Assembly (NCBI GenBank): GCA_023426545.1
Contig: JAFAAN010000044.1
Coordinates: 1 to 64,000, forward strand
DNA from: Pseudomonadota bacterium
Lineage (GTDB): Bacteria > Myxococcota > Myxococcia > Myxococcales > Myxococcaceae
DNA: 64,000 nt
Direction of reading: 5' to 3'
Shown: one piece after another, positions 1 through 8,686 of the stretch
Numbering within the stretch: the first letter of the stretch is position 1
How the letters are laid out: every line of letters starts with the position of its first letter
Notes under the pieces: generated by a model
Told to the model about the DNA's origin: nothing
Database searches by the model: none
The model's input: only the letters and a program-made list of their open reading frames with translations
Made by a program: the position numbers and the translations under genes

Positions 1-813
1 ATTGCCCTTCACGGGCTGAGCGTGAAGGCCCTGGCGCTGGACGACGACGACTTCTACCGGCTCGTCATCCACTGGCTGCCCTTCGAGACGTCGCTGGGGA
101 TGATGACGCTGGCGGACTACCGGCGCGCGCACCCGGTGGTGCGCTACACGTCCACGCTGGACGGCTTCCGGCAGATTTCCCAGGTGGCGGGCGCACAGGG
201 GCTGTGCATCATCAACGCGGCGTACACCCACGACACGGCGCTGCTGGAGAAGCTGCCGCACGTCGTGGCGGACGCGGAGGTGGAGCCCTTCTCCTCCGCG
301 GACCTGCCGCAGAGCTTCGAGGAGCTCACCCTGGACGAGCGCGAGGCCACCTTCCCCCTGCTGCGCGTGGCGGAGGGCGTGCTGGCGCCGTTCCGCTGCG
401 GCGCGGTGGTGAAGAAGTTCTTCCCGGCGGAGGTGCCCACCCTCTACAGCTCGGACGCGGATGGCGCGTTCCGGCGCGACGCGGAGCGCGCCCGCGAGGA
501 GTCGGACGACCTGTACGCGGGCGTGCTGGACGGCCTCATGGCGGCGACGGGCGGTGAGCAGGCGCAGCTGTGCTTCAACCTCCACAACCCGGTGGTGCGC
601 AGGCTGGCGGCGGTGGCGGACCGGGACCTGATGAAGCTGTCGGTGGAGATGCTCTACGTGCAGGCGCTGCTCCTGGGACACCACCCGCTGAACGCGCAGG
701 AGATGGTGCTGCTGAACCAGGGACTGCTGGGCCTCATCTCCGCGCAGCTGGGCGGCGACACCGGGAGCGGCGGCGAAGGCACCGGCGGCGCCGGTCCGCG
801 GGGGCTTCACTGA
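1..813 (+). CDS. HSP90-family chaperone, C-terminal part (5' end outside window)
   Basis: The frame is open to base 1, so this is the tail of a longer gene. Although a GTG is available at 22, the residues before it (IALHGLSVKALALDDDD) fit the family, so the true start lies upstream. The text LVIHWLPFETSLGMMTLADY, then RYTSTLDGFRQISQVAGAQG and CIINAAYTHDTALLEKL, match what I remember of the middle and C-terminal domains of the non-HtpG HSP90-like proteins of actinobacteria and myxobacteria. The end contains LMKLSVEMLYVQALLLGHHPL followed by a Gly-rich tail. The N-terminal GHKL ATPase domain cannot be seen. The stop overlaps the start of the next gene (TGATG), which implies translational coupling. 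The role would be ATP-dependent folding of client proteins in the cytoplasm. Family is fairly sure; clients are unknown. Confidence 0.75.
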   Translation: MALHGLSVKALALDDDDFYRLVIHWLPFETSLGMMTLADYRRAHPVVRYTSTLDGFRQISQVAGAQGLCIINAAYTHDTALLEKLPHVVADAEVEPFSSADLPQSFEELTLDEREATFPLLRVAEGVLAPFRCGAVVKKFFPAEVPTLYSSDADGAFRRDAERAREESDDLYAGVLDGLMAATGGEQAQLCFNLHNPVVRRLAAVADRDLMKLSVEMLYVQALLLGHHPLNAQEMVLLNQGLLGLISAQLGGDTGSGGEGTGGAGPRGLH

Positions 814-1940
814 TGACCGGAGACTGGCGCGAACAGGCAGAGGCGCTCTTCGAGGAGGCGGACGGGCTCGCCGAGGGCGAGAGCAAGGTGCGCCTGCTGG
901 AGGAGGCCGTGCGGCTGGCGGATGCCCACAAGGACGTGGGGCTGGCCTACCGGCTGCGCGATACCCTCATCGACGCGGCCACCTTCGGCGGCTTCCCGGA
1001 CAAGGCGCTGGTGGCCTTCGCCTGGTGCCGGGGCCAGCAGAAGAAGGACCCGAAGCGCTTCGACCCGGAGGAGATGCTCTGGAAGCAGAAGTGGGTGGTG
1101 GGGCGCATCAAGGAGTTCCCGCACATCACCCGCAAGCAGATTGCCGACGCGCTGGATGACGTGGAGCAGTGCTACAAGGCCTCGGGCTCCGGCGACCGGG
1201 CGGTGCTGAAGCTGCGCTACCAGGCCGCGCGAGAGATGGGCGACGCCCCCGAGGTGGTGGAGCAGTTGTGGAACGCGTGGCTGGAGGCGCGCCGCGACTA
1301 CCTCACCGACTGCCGCGTGTGCGAGCTGGACGACGAGCTGGACCACCATGTGGACATGGGCGAGTGGCAGCAGGTGCTGCGCAAGGCGAAGCCCATCCTG
1401 GACGGCCGCAAGTCCTGCGCGGAGATTCCGCACCTGACGCTGGGCACGGTGCTCTACCCGCTGTTCAAGCTGGGAGCGCTGGAGCAGGCGCGCGAGGTCC
1501 ACCGCCGCGGCTACGCGATGGTGACGAAGAACCGCGAGTTCCTCTCCACCGTGGGCGAGCACCTGGAGTTCCTGACGCTGACCGACAACCTCTCCCGCGG
1601 CCTGTCGCTGCTGGAGAAGCACCTGGGCTGGGCGCTGGACCACCCCAGCTACCGGGACCGCTTCACCTTCTACACGGCCGCCGCCTTCCTGCTGGAGCGG
1701 CTGCTGGCCACCGGGGAGCGGGACGAGGTGAGCCTTCGGCTGCCCAGGGCGTTCCCCGAGTACAAGGTGAACGGCGGCTACGACGTCCGCGCCCTGCACG
1801 CGTGGACGCTGGGACAGGCGCGGGACATCGCGAACCGGTTCGACACCCGCAATGGCACGGACCGGTTCGCCAGACTGCTCGCCCGCAACCAGGTGCTCGC
1901 GGGGGAGGTCCATCCCTTCCCCATCGACGCGAACCCCTGA
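813..1940 (+). CDS. TPR-like helical repeat protein coupled to the HSP90-like gene
   Basis: A 375-residue protein starting at the ATG that overlaps the upstream stop by one base. It has no signal peptide or membrane segment. It is almost wholly helical in character, with repeated Leu/Ala-rich helix pairs such as QAEALFEEADGLAEGESKVR and EQAREVHRRGYAMV, as expected of degenerate tetratricopeptide repeats. No catalytic motif was recognised. TPR proteins are the classic HSP90 co-chaperone fold in eukaryotes, and the coupling here suggests a partner or adaptor for the HSP90-like protein; that is inference from context. It ends 12 bases from the convergent tex gene. Confidence 0.65.
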   Translation: MTGDWREQAEALFEEADGLAEGESKVRLLEEAVRLADAHKDVGLAYRLRDTLIDAATFGGFPDKALVAFAWCRGQQKKDPKRFDPEEMLWKQKWVVGRIKEFPHITRKQIADALDDVEQCYKASGSGDRAVLKLRYQAAREMGDAPEVVEQLWNAWLEARRDYLTDCRVCELDDELDHHVDMGEWQQVLRKAKPILDGRKSCAEIPHLTLGTVLYPLFKLGALEQAREVHRRGYAMVTKNREFLSTVGEHLEFLTLTDNLSRGLSLLEKHLGWALDHPSYRDRFTFYTAAAFLLERLLATGERDEVSLRLPRAFPEYKVNGGYDVRALHAWTLGQARDIANRFDTRNGTDRFARLLARNQVLAGEVHPFPIDANP

Positions 1941-1952
1941 GGCGGTGCCCCG

Positions 1953-4301
1953 TCAGCGCTTGAGCTTGCTGAACGGGTTGTTGAACGGCTCGGGGCCCTT
2001 CTTCTCACTGCCCTGAGCAGGCTTCGGCCCCGGGCCGGAGGCGGGCCGGGCGCCTTGACGGGGCCCGCTGCTTCCGCCGCCGCGCTCCGTCATCCGCCCC
2101 GCCCCCGAGGCCCCGCCCACGGCGGGCCGGCCCGAGGGCTGCGGCGCGGCGCCCGCCTGCACCGCGCGCACGGAGAGCGCCAGCCGCTTGCGGGCCAGGT
2201 CCACCGTGAGCACGCGCACCTTCAGCCGGTCCCCCACCTTCACCACTTCAGAGGGGTCCTTCACGAAGCGCGTGGAGATTTGCGACACGTGGACCAGGCC
2301 GTCCTGGTGCACACCCACGTCCACGAAGGCGCCGAACGCGGTGACGTTCGTCACCACGCCCTCCAGCACCATGCCCTCCTTCACGTCCTCCAGCGTGCGC
2401 AGGTCCTCGCGGTGCTGGGGCGCGGTGAAGTCGCCGCGCGGGTCGCGGCTGGGCTTCTCCAGCTCCGCGAGGATGTCCTTCAGCGTCATCTCCCCCAGGT
2501 CCGGGCCCAGGTAGCGCTTCGGGTCGATCTTCCGCGCCAGCTCGGCGTTGCCCACCAGCGCGCCCACCGCCACGCCCAGGTCCTTCGCCATGCGCTCCAC
2601 CACCGCGTAGCGCTCCGGGTGGACGGCGCTCGCGTCCAGCGGCTCGGTGCCGCGCACGCGCAGGAAGCCGGCGGCCTGCTCGAACGTCTTCGGCCCCAGG
2701 CCGCTCACCTTCAGCAGCTCGCGCCGCGTGGTGAAGCGCCCCTTCGCCGCGCGGTGCGCCACCAGCTTCTTCGCCAGCGACGGCCCCACGCCGGACACGT
2801 GCTCCAGGAGCTGCGGCGACGCGGTGTTCACGTCCACGCCCACCGCGTTGACGCACGAGTCCACCACCTCGCCCAGCTTCTTCTTGAGCAGCCCCTGGTC
2901 CACGTCGTGCTGGTACTGCCCCACGCCGATGCTCTTGGGGTCGAGCTTCACCAGCTCCGCCAGCGGGTCCTGGAGCCGCCGGCCGATGGACACCGCGCCG
3001 CGCAGGCTGACGTCCAGGTCCGGGAACTCCTCGCGCGCCACCTCGGACGCCGAGTACACCGAGGCGCCCTGCTCGCTCACCGACACCACGGGAATCTGCG
3101 AGCCCAGGGCCTTCAGCGTGTCGCGCACGAAGCCCTCGGCCTCGCGGCTGCCCGTGCCGTTGCCCACGGCGATGAGCTCCGGCTTATGCTTCTGCACCAC
3201 CGCGGCCAGCAGCTTCGCCGCCCGGGCGCGCTCGTCCGCGCCGCGCTCCGAGTAGAGCGTCAGCGTCTCCACCACCTTGCCGGTGACGTCCATCATCGCC
3301 AGCTTGGTTCCGGTGCGCAGGCCCGGGTCCAGCGCCAGCACGGCCCGGGCGCCCGCGGGCGGCGCGAGCAGCAGGTGGCGCAGGTTCTCTCCGAAGACGC
3401 CAATGGCCTGCCGGTCCGCGCGCTCCTTCAGCTCCGCGCGCAGCTCCGACTCCAGCGACGGCCCCATCAGCCGGTCCCAACCGTCCTCCACGGCGGCGCG
3501 CAGCTCCTGCGCGAAGAGGGACTGCGGCTTCGTCACCACCCGCGCGGCCAGGAGGCTCTTCACCTCGTCGTCCGGCAGGGACAGCCTCACCTTCAGCACG
3601 CCCTCCTCTTCCCCGCGCAGCAGGGCGAGCACGCGGTGCGAGGGGGCCTGAGACAGGGGCTCCTCGTGGCCGTAGTAGTTCTCGAACTTGGTCGTCTCGC
3701 CCTTCTTCGCGGGCACCACGTCCGAGCGCAGGGCGCCCCGGCGGGCGCACACCTCGCGGGCCTCGCGGCGCAGGCCGGCGTCCTCGGCCACGCGCTCGGC
3801 GCAGATGTCGCGAGCGCCCGCGAGCGCCGCGGCCTGGTCCGGCACGTCCTTCCCCGGGTTGACGAAGGGGCGCACGCGCGCGGCCACGTCCTCGCCGCGC
3901 CGGCCGTCCTGTTTCCACAGCAGGTCCGCCAGCGGCTCCAGCCCGCGCTCCCGGGCAATGGCGGCGCGGGTGCGGCGCTTGGGCTTGTACGGGAGGTAGA
4001 GGTCCTCCAGCTCCGTGCGCGTCTTCGCCGCCGTGAGCGCCTTCGCCAGCTCCGGCGTCAGCTTCCCCTGCTCCTCAATCGTGCGGAGGATGGTGTCGCG
4101 GCGGGCGTCCAGCTCCGTGCGCTCCGTGGCGCGGTCGAGGATGGCCTGAATCTGGACCTCGTCCAGGCCCCCGGTGGCCTCCTTCCGATAGCGCGCGATG
4201 AAGGGGACGGTGGCCCCGTCCTCGCGCAGCGCGAGGGTCCGGTCCACCTGCTCGGGCCTCAGGCCCAGCTCCTGGGAAAGCTCAGCGGCGTAGGGGTGCA
4301 T
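1953..4301 (-). CDS. tex: Tex-family transcription accessory protein (S1 RNA-binding)
   Basis: A 782-residue protein, the normal size for Tex. It begins MHPYAAELSQELGLRPEQVD and then has the typical FIARYRKEATGGLDEVQI and LYLPYKPKRRTRA blocks of the N-terminal helical region. Next come the YqgF/RNase-H-like core (LALDPGLRTGTKLAMMD), the helix-hairpin-helix pair (NTASPQLLEHVSGVGPSLAK and LLKVSGLGPKTFEQAAGFLR), and the S1 domain (EGMVLEGVVTNVTAFGAFVDV). A basic Gly/Pro/Lys-rich tail of about 60 residues follows the S1 domain. Tex binds RNA and affects transcription and gene expression under stress. The ATG at 4301 was chosen because it begins the conserved region; the frame continues upstream but with unlike sequence. 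Confidence 0.93.
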   Translation of the reverse strand: MHPYAAELSQELGLRPEQVDRTLALREDGATVPFIARYRKEATGGLDEVQIQAILDRATERTELDARRDTILRTIEEQGKLTPELAKALTAAKTRTELEDLYLPYKPKRRTRAAIARERGLEPLADLLWKQDGRRGEDVAARVRPFVNPGKDVPDQAAALAGARDICAERVAEDAGLRREAREVCARRGALRSDVVPAKKGETTKFENYYGHEEPLSQAPSHRVLALLRGEEEGVLKVRLSLPDDEVKSLLAARVVTKPQSLFAQELRAAVEDGWDRLMGPSLESELRAELKERADRQAIGVFGENLRHLLLAPPAGARAVLALDPGLRTGTKLAMMDVTGKVVETLTLYSERGADERARAAKLLAAVVQKHKPELIAVGNGTGSREAEGFVRDTLKALGSQIPVVSVSEQGASVYSASEVAREEFPDLDVSLRGAVSIGRRLQDPLAELVKLDPKSIGVGQYQHDVDQGLLKKKLGEVVDSCVNAVGVDVNTASPQLLEHVSGVGPSLAKKLVAHRAAKGRFTTRRELLKVSGLGPKTFEQAAGFLRVRGTEPLDASAVHPERYAVVERMAKDLGVAVGALVGNAELARKIDPKRYLGPDLGEMTLKDILAELEKPSRDPRGDFTAPQHREDLRTLEDVKEGMVLEGVVTNVTAFGAFVDVGVHQDGLVHVSQISTRFVKDPSEVVKVGDRLKVRVLTVDLARKRLALSVRAVQAGAAPQPSGRPAVGGASGAGRMTERGGGSSGPRQGARPASGPGPKPAQGSEKKGPEPFNNPFSKLKR

Positions 4302-4360
4302 GGCGCCGCTTCTATAACCCGGGCCCCACATGGCTCCCAGAGACCGGCCGTCGGAAGCGC

Positions 4361-4918
4361 TCAGCCTGCAACGAACACCGCGCGCCGGGCTTCCCATTCG
4401 GGCCGCAGCAGGCCCCAGATTTGCTGGTCCCGCCGCTGCCCCTGGAACAGGCAGTGCCCGCGCAGGGTACCTTCCAACGTGAAGCCCAGCTTGCGCGCCA
4501 CGCCCTGGGAGCCCCTGTTCTCCACCAGCGTCGTCAGCCACACCCGCTGGAGGTAGGGCAGCGTGAAGAGCTGCTCCAGCATCAGCCCCACGGCGCGCGT
4601 GCCCAGCCCCCGGCCGTGGTGTGCGTCCGCCATCATGTAGCCCAGCTCGATGCGGCCATGCGCGCGCGACAAGTCCCGCGCGGACACCGTTCCGGCCAGC
4701 TCCCCGTCGGCATCCACGAACCACCGGAAGCTCCGCGCGCGGGGCTCACCGAGCACGCCCGCCTCCAGGATGCGCCGCAGGAGCAGCTCCCGCGTGTCAT
4801 CCTCCGTGTCCACGAAGCGCCGCGCGCCAGGGGCCGCCCGCATGGCCAGCCAGAAATCCACGTGCTCTGGCCGTGCGGGAACGAGTCGGACCTCGGAAAC
4901 GGGGACACCGGGCGCCAT
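4361..4918 (-). CDS. GNAT-family N-acetyltransferase (RimJ/RimL type)
   Basis: A 185-residue protein with the single-domain GNAT layout. It runs from VRLVPARPEHVDFWLAMRAA at the N-terminus through the beta4 strand GRIELGYMMADAHHGRGLGT, which carries the acetyl-CoA pyrophosphate loop (HHGRGLGT), to NRGSQGVARKLGFTLEGTLR near the end. The last block is typical of RimJ/RimL ribosomal-protein or small-molecule acetyltransferases. The substrate cannot be told from sequence. It lies 59 bases upstream of tex on the same strand and could be co-transcribed with it. No good ribosome binding site is seen before the ATG. Confidence 0.8.
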   Translation of the reverse strand: MAPGVPVSEVRLVPARPEHVDFWLAMRAAPGARRFVDTEDDTRELLLRRILEAGVLGEPRARSFRWFVDADGELAGTVSARDLSRAHGRIELGYMMADAHHGRGLGTRAVGLMLEQLFTLPYLQRVWLTTLVENRGSQGVARKLGFTLEGTLRGHCLFQGQRRDQQIWGLLRPEWEARRAVFVAG

Positions 4919-5065
4919 ACCGCGCTTCTAGCGCGCCCCACGCGTTCGTACAGCCCATGTCGCCGGGCCGGCTGAGGGGGGCCCACCGCCTCTGTCAGGG
5001 CGCGCGCTTCGAAACGGCCGAGGGCCGCGGCCGGAAGCTCCAGGCTCCCGTCGCGGCCCCCGTGT

Positions 5066-5084
5066 CCTCACCGTGGGGGTGAGG
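5066..5084. terminator. Hairpin just downstream of phoD-like gene
   Basis: CCTCACC and GGTGAGG form a perfect 7-bp stem around a 5-base loop, beginning 10 bases past the stop of the minus-strand phosphatase. There is no strong T-run, so termination is inferred from position only. Confidence 0.4.
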
Positions 5085-5094
5085 TCCGCCCCGC

Positions 5095-7245
5095 TCAGGC
5101 GTCGGTGATGACGCCGTCCTTGATGACGAAGTCGCGGCGGGTGAACTTCGCCGTCAGCTCCGAGGCCTGGCGCAGCGAGTAGTCCCTCGCCACCTCCGAG
5201 CTCGGGATGAGGTGGAAGGCGGCCTTGGCCTCGGCGCCAGTGACCTCCAGCACCACGAAGCCGTGCGCGTCACCATTCACGAACGCCATGCCGGGGTGCG
5301 CCTCCTTCAGCGACTTGTCCAGCTCCGCCACGATGTACTTGTACACCGTGCTGCCCGCGGAGAAGCCGGCGCCGATGACGGCCAGACCCGCCAGCTCCTT
5401 GATGGAGCCGGAGGAGATGGCCGGCGTCGTCAGCGCGGGGATGCCGGACTCCACGGACGCGAAGGACGCGTGGATGTCGCCGGAGATGAACAGCGCGTTC
5501 TGCACCTGGCTGTCGCGCAGGAACTTGAGCAGCTCCTGCTTCTTCGTGGGGAAGCCGTCCCACTGGTCCACGTTGAAGTAGAAGTCCTGGCGCAGCGTGG
5601 GGTCCGGGATGTCCGTCTTGTCGCTCAGCTTGAACACCATGGAGGTGAGCGAGATGGAGGAGACGATGACCTTCCACGTGTTGGACGCCTGCACCGACTC
5701 CTGGAGCCACGCCTGCTGCTCGGCGCCGAAGATGTTCTCCGTGGCGCCCGCGGAGCCCATGTACTTGATGGCCGCGTACAGGTCGAAGATGGGCTTCACC
5801 ACGACGTAGCGCGAGCCCTGCATGCCGAAGAGGCCCGTCTTGCCCATGTGCGCGTAGGCCAGACCGCGCGGCGCCCCGTCCGCCGGGATGAGCGGGATGG
5901 CCTGCTCACCCGCCGCCACCCGCGCCTGGTTCACCGCCGTCAGCACCTGGTTGACGTAGAGGAGCGCCTGGCCGCCCTGGACCCACTGCGCGGCCTTCGC
6001 TGTGGCATCATCCTGGGACAGGCCCGCGGCGACCGCCTGCTGCACGTACACGCCCTGGAGCACCTGCTTGTACAGCTGGAGCTCCGGCGCATCGATGTCC
6101 ACGTAGGCGAACATCTCGGACCCGAGCTGCGCCTGCGTGGGCGCGGGCAGCGTCGGCAGCACGGGCGCCAGCTGATCCGCCGTGATTGCCACCGCGCCGG
6201 GGTACGCGTCCTCGGGGATGAGGTGGTCCGGGCGGTACGCGCGCGTGTCCGTCACCACCAGCTTCAGGTTCCGGCCGAACTCGAAGTCACGGTAGATGCG
6301 CGTGGGCTGGCTCACCACCGCGTTGATGTCGATGGCGCCCGCGGCGCTCGCGCCGTGGTCCATGGGGATGTTCTCGAAGAAGGCCTGCTCGGCGTTGCGG
6401 CGGCGCTCCGTCTGCTTCTCGTTGACGCGCTCGTCCGTGTACGTCGCCACGTCACCCCAGCAGTCGTCGGAGAACTCGTGGTCATCCCACGTGACGATGA
6501 AGGGGTAGCGCTCATGCACCCGCTGGATGATCTTGTCCGAGCGCAGCGTCTTGTAGAGGTCGCGGTAGTTGGACAGCGAGTTGGCCGCGTAGAACGCCGT
6601 CAGGCCGGTGCCCTGGCGCAGCGCCTTCTCCGGCTCGCTGAACACGATGCCGCGGCCATCCACGGACTGGAAGGACGCATCGCCCGTCGTCTCGTAGACG
6701 TAGTCTCCGAGGAACATGACGAAGTCGAGGTCCTCGTCCAGCTGCAGCAGCCGCTGCCAGGCGTTGTAGTAGCGGCCGATGTAGTCCTGACAGCTGGCGA
6801 ACACGAACTTCACCGGCACGTCGTCGTTGGCGGCCGGCGCGGTGCGGGTGCGGCCCGTCGCCGTGGTGTGGCGCTGGCCATTCTTGTCGATGCTGAAGCG
6901 GTAGTAGTACGTCGTGCGCGCCGACAGGTTGGTGACCTTCACCTTCAGCGCATGGTCGAAGCGCGCCAGCGCGGTGAACTGCTGGTCCAGCACCAGGTTG
7001 CTGAACGACTCGCTGGTGGACACCTCCAGCCGCACCGGCGTGTCCGCGCCCGCGTTGTCCGGGTCCACCGCGCGCACCCACAGCACCACGCTGTCCGGAC
7101 GCGGGTCGCCCGAGCACACGGACTGCGGGAAGTACTTCTCGCCGCCATCCGGCGACGTCTCGTCATCGGAGCATCCGAACGCAGTGGTCGCGGCGACGGC
7201 GACGACGGCCTGGAGGAAACTGCGGCGTTTGAATCGGTCGAACAA
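5095..7245 (-). CDS. phoD: Alkaline phosphatase D (PhoD-like), Tat-exported
   Basis: A 716-residue secreted phosphodiesterase/phosphatase. I chose the TTG at 7245 because GGAG sits 7 bases before it and because it places the twin-arginine motif KRRSFLQ at residues 6-12, followed by a hydrophobic stretch and Cys25 (possible lipid anchor). A PhoD N-terminal domain (YFPQSVCSGDPRPDSVVLWV) precedes the metallophosphatase core, with VFASCQDYIGRYYNAW, FLGDYVYE, TWDDHEFSDDCWGD and FISGDIHASF carrying the metal ligands. The family uses Ca and Fe and releases phosphate outside the cell. An insertion of about 130 residues between TDTRAYRPDHL and EQQAWLQESV, predicted helical, is longer than I expect for the family. 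Single gene between two hairpins; no Pho box was identified. Confidence 0.9.
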   Translation of the reverse strand: MFDRFKRRSFLQAVVAVAATTAFGCSDDETSPDGGEKYFPQSVCSGDPRPDSVVLWVRAVDPDNAGADTPVRLEVSTSESFSNLVLDQQFTALARFDHALKVKVTNLSARTTYYYRFSIDKNGQRHTTATGRTRTAPAANDDVPVKFVFASCQDYIGRYYNAWQRLLQLDEDLDFVMFLGDYVYETTGDASFQSVDGRGIVFSEPEKALRQGTGLTAFYAANSLSNYRDLYKTLRSDKIIQRVHERYPFIVTWDDHEFSDDCWGDVATYTDERVNEKQTERRRNAEQAFFENIPMDHGASAAGAIDINAVVSQPTRIYRDFEFGRNLKLVVTDTRAYRPDHLIPEDAYPGAVAITADQLAPVLPTLPAPTQAQLGSEMFAYVDIDAPELQLYKQVLQGVYVQQAVAAGLSQDDATAKAAQWVQGGQALLYVNQVLTAVNQARVAAGEQAIPLIPADGAPRGLAYAHMGKTGLFGMQGSRYVVVKPIFDLYAAIKYMGSAGATENIFGAEQQAWLQESVQASNTWKVIVSSISLTSMVFKLSDKTDIPDPTLRQDFYFNVDQWDGFPTKKQELLKFLRDSQVQNALFISGDIHASFASVESGIPALTTPAISSGSIKELAGLAVIGAGFSAGSTVYKYIVAELDKSLKEAHPGMAFVNGDAHGFVVLEVTGAEAKAAFHLIPSSEVARDYSLRQASELTAKFTRRDFVIKDGVITDA

Positions 7246-7394
7246 GGCGGGACTCCGGGTTGCGCGGTTTAGGAACAGGGGCGTGAGTCTAGAGCGCCCG
7301 TCCACCTCGCAGGAAACATCCCCACGGAATGAAACGACAACGCGCCGTGTCACCCACCCCTGGTGCGACAAGCCCGCCGGGAACACCGGACCCC

Positions 7395-7430
7395 AAGCAA
7401 AAGGGCCGCCCACCTCGCGGTGGACGGCCC
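7395..7430 (-). terminator. Rho-independent terminator of recA
   Basis: On the minus strand GGGCCGTCCACC and GGTGGGCGGCCC pair around GCGA (12 bp with one G-T), followed at once by TTTTGCTT. It begins 56 bases after the recA stop. This is the clearest intrinsic terminator in the window. Confidence 0.85.
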
Positions 7431-7485
7431 ATTCACTTCAAAGGGGAATCACCGTCAGCCGGGAACACCCTCCCGGCGTGAGGGG

Positions 7486-8574
7486 CTACTTCGCAGCCTT
7501 CGCGCGGCCCCGCTTCTCTCCGCTCCCCTCCGCCGGCGCCTCGTCCGGCACCGCGGCGAGGGCGCCCGGCCCCTTGGCGATGCCGTACTTCTCCAGCACG
7601 CGGGCTTCGATCTCCTTCGTCACCTCCGTGTGCTCGCGCAGGTAGTCCTTCACGTTCTCCCGGCCCTGGCCGATGCGCTCGCCATTGAAGGAGAACCAGC
7701 TGCCGCTCTTCTCCACGATGCCCTCGTTGGAGGCGAGGTCGATGAGGTCGCCCTCACGGGAGATGCCCGTGCCGTACATGATGTCGAACTCGACTTCCTT
7801 GAACGGCGGCGCGACCTTGTTCTTCACCACCTTCACGCGGGTGCGGCTGCCCACCACGTTCTCGCCATTCTTGATGGCGCCGATGCGGCGGATGTCCAGG
7901 CGCTGCGACGCGTAGAACTTCAGCGCGTTGCCGCCCGTCGTCGTCTCCGGGTTGCCGAACATCACGCCAATCTTCATGCGAATCTGGTTGATGAAGATGA
8001 CGCACGTCTGGCTCTTGGCGATGGTGCCCGTCAGCTTGCGCAGCGCCTGGCTCATGAGGCGGGCCTGCACGCCCATGTGCGCGTCGCCCATCTCCCCCTC
8101 GAGCTCCGCCTTCGGCACGAGCGCGGCCACCGAGTCCACCACCAGCACGTCGATGGCGCCCGAGCGCACCAGCATCTCCGCGATTTCCAGCGCCTGCTCA
8201 CCGGTATCCGGCTGGCTCAGCAGCAGGTCATCGGTGCGCACGCCCAGCTTGCGCGCGTAGCCCACGTCCAGCGCGTGCTCCGCGTCCACGTAACCGCAGA
8301 TGCCGCCGCGCTTCTGCGCCTCCGCGACGATGTGGAGGCACAGCGTCGTCTTACCGGAGGACTCCGGCCCGAAGATTTCGATGATGCGGCCCTTGGGCAC
8401 GCCACCCACGCCCAGGGCGATGTCCAGCGAGATGGAGCCCGTCGGGATGGCCTGAACGTCGCGCATCAGCGGCTCGTCGTTGCCGAGCCGCATGATGGAC
8501 CCCTTGCCGAACTGGCGCTCCACCGCGGACATCGCCAGTTCGATCGCCTTTTCCTTCTCCTGATTCACGGCCAT
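7486..8574 (-). CDS. recA: RecA recombinase, LexA-controlled copy
   Basis: A 362-residue RecA. Walker A GPESSGKT is at residues 69-76, LLSQPDTGEQALEI and LVVDSVAALVPKAELEGEMG follow, loop L2 is present as GNPETTTGGNALKFYASQRL, and the tail is Lys/Ala-rich. It forms ATP-dependent filaments on single-stranded DNA, drives strand exchange and triggers LexA self-cleavage. The ATG at 8574 has AAGGAG nine bases before it. A 17-base match to the Myxococcus SOS box lies 40 bases upstream and a strong terminator follows, so it is a single-gene unit. As I recall, M. xanthus has two recA genes and only recA2 is damage-inducible; the SOS box makes this the likely recA2 orthologue. Confidence 0.97.
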   Translation of the reverse strand: MAVNQEKEKAIELAMSAVERQFGKGSIMRLGNDEPLMRDVQAIPTGSISLDIALGVGGVPKGRIIEIFGPESSGKTTLCLHIVAEAQKRGGICGYVDAEHALDVGYARKLGVRTDDLLLSQPDTGEQALEIAEMLVRSGAIDVLVVDSVAALVPKAELEGEMGDAHMGVQARLMSQALRKLTGTIAKSQTCVIFINQIRMKIGVMFGNPETTTGGNALKFYASQRLDIRRIGAIKNGENVVGSRTRVKVVKNKVAPPFKEVEFDIMYGTGISREGDLIDLASNEGIVEKSGSWFSFNGERIGQGRENVKDYLREHTEVTKEIEARVLEKYGIAKGPGALAAVPDEAPAEGSGEKRGRAKAAK

Positions 8575-8613
8575 TGCTCGTAGCTCCTTGTATTGGCGAG
8601 CCACCCCGGCTCA

Positions 8614-8630
8614 CCTGAACGCGCTTTTAG
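8614..8630 (-). promoter_or_regulatory. LexA operator (SOS box) upstream of recA
   Basis: Minus strand CTAAAAGCGCGTTCAGG. It fits, with no mismatch, the Myxococcus LexA consensus CTRHAMRYBYGTTCAGS as I remember it from published work on M. xanthus recA2. It lies 40-56 bases before the recA start, where it could cover the promoter. The consensus is quoted from memory. Confidence 0.8.
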
Positions 8631-8686
8631 TACGCGATGGGTAGACCCTAGTCCACCCCTCTGACATCCGTGCTGCATCCTGGGGG

